The translations under genes were made by a program, and so were the position numbers. A stretch of 6,212 nt of DNA from NCBI GenBank assembly GCA_026397695.1, contig JAPLUJ010000549.1:1-6212 (forward strand). The letters run 5' to 3'. This document shows, piece after piece, positions 5,941-6,212 of the stretch (positions within the stretch are counted from its first letter, which is position 1; each line of letters opens with the position of its first letter). Under the pieces are notes generated by a model. It was not told the origin of the DNA, did not search any database, and was given only the letters and a program-made list of their open reading frames with translations. Source of the DNA: Verrucomicrobiota bacterium (GTDB taxonomy: Bacteria > Verrucomicrobiota > Verrucomicrobiia > Verrucomicrobiales > Akkermansiaceae).

Positions 5941-6212
5941 GTGACAAGAATTCGCAGGCAACCGCAACCCGAACGCCTGGAGGCCCTTGCCAGGCAGGCG
6001 AAGGACTACGCCCTGCACATGATGCGAACCACCGGCTCCGTTCCCCCGACCGTGATCGCCGATACCGACGAGGGATACGTCTTCTGCATGCCATCGGCGT
6101 TGGCGGGCGAGGCCGACAAGGACCGCTACGCCGAGATGGCGAAGCTCATGGCGGTCGCCTACAGGGCGCGGGCTTTGGTGATGATCGTGGAGTCATGGGT
6201 GAGACTGCCCGA
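5941..6212 (+). CDS. Conserved-looking hypothetical protein, GTG start, runs off right edge
   Basis: The frame is open for 90 codons from GTG 5941 to the window end. Two consecutive in-frame TAG codons (5926-5931) lie just upstream, so the start must be this GTG or a later codon; the ATG at 6019 would remove a good amphipathic N-terminus. The protein begins MTRIRRQPQPERLEALARQ and continues with a helix containing AKDYALHMMRTTGSVPP, a strand pair (TVIADTDEGYVFCMP) and another helix (YAEMAKLMAVAYRARALVMIVESW). The composition and alternation look like a real globular protein. I recall similar hypothetical proteins ('TGSxPPTxIA' followed by 'xxVFxMP') from phage- and plasmid-rich regions, without known function. 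It is divergent from the trio and has no clear Shine-Dalgarno. Confidence 0.72.
   Translation, partial: MTRIRRQPQPERLEALARQAKDYALHMMRTTGSVPPTVIADTDEGYVFCMPSALAGEADKDRYAEMAKLMAVAYRARALVMIVESWVRLP

Noticed and set aside
5786..6094. N-terminal extension of the IrrE-like gene from ATG 6094
   Set aside because: The added 103 residues are Arg/Pro-rich, lack domain character and overlap the plausible divergent gene on the plus strand.

Overview
The window is GC-rich DNA with tightly packed, mostly minus-strand genes and almost no Shine-Dalgarno sequences. Together with the types of protein present (a bacterial Ski2-like DUF3516 helicase, a spermidine-synthase-like methyltransferase-fold protein, a TPR protein with a distinctive C-terminal module), this fits a Verrucomicrobiota-like or similar environmental bacterium. 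The taxonomic guess rests on general resemblance only; no marker gene is present.

Left part (1-2254, minus): a Ski2-type superfamily 2 helicase running off the left edge. It is broken once: the Walker A half and the DEFH-to-C-terminus half lie in different frames, and the 'TGD' stretch the family normally carries between them is missing, so about 43 bp appear deleted at a GC palindrome. Next to it (2241-2336) is a 35-bp imperfect inverted repeat made of 7-bp units. It joins the helicase start to the stop codon of the next gene, a spermidine-synthase-like protein (2331-2999, minus).

Middle part (3000-3771): a tRNA-Arg(CCG) on the plus strand, followed by about 200 bp of lower-GC, gene-free DNA with 10-bp periodic repeats, and then a secreted-protein gene cut to 64 residues. 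Together these look like a scar of integration at a tRNA 3' end.

Right part (3772-5785, minus): three genes joined by overlapping stop and start codons (TGATG, then ATGA). They encode a protein resembling an IrrE/ImmA-type peptidase without an HExxH motif, a five-repeat TPR protein with a conserved-looking C-terminal module, and a 63-residue protein resembling the second half of an XRE-type helix-turn-helix domain. The overlaps imply co-translation and probably a shared role, perhaps regulatory or stress-related; that role is inferred. Divergent from them, a GTG-started gene of unknown function (5941 onward, plus) runs off the right edge, with GTGAC-type repeats in the shared upstream region.
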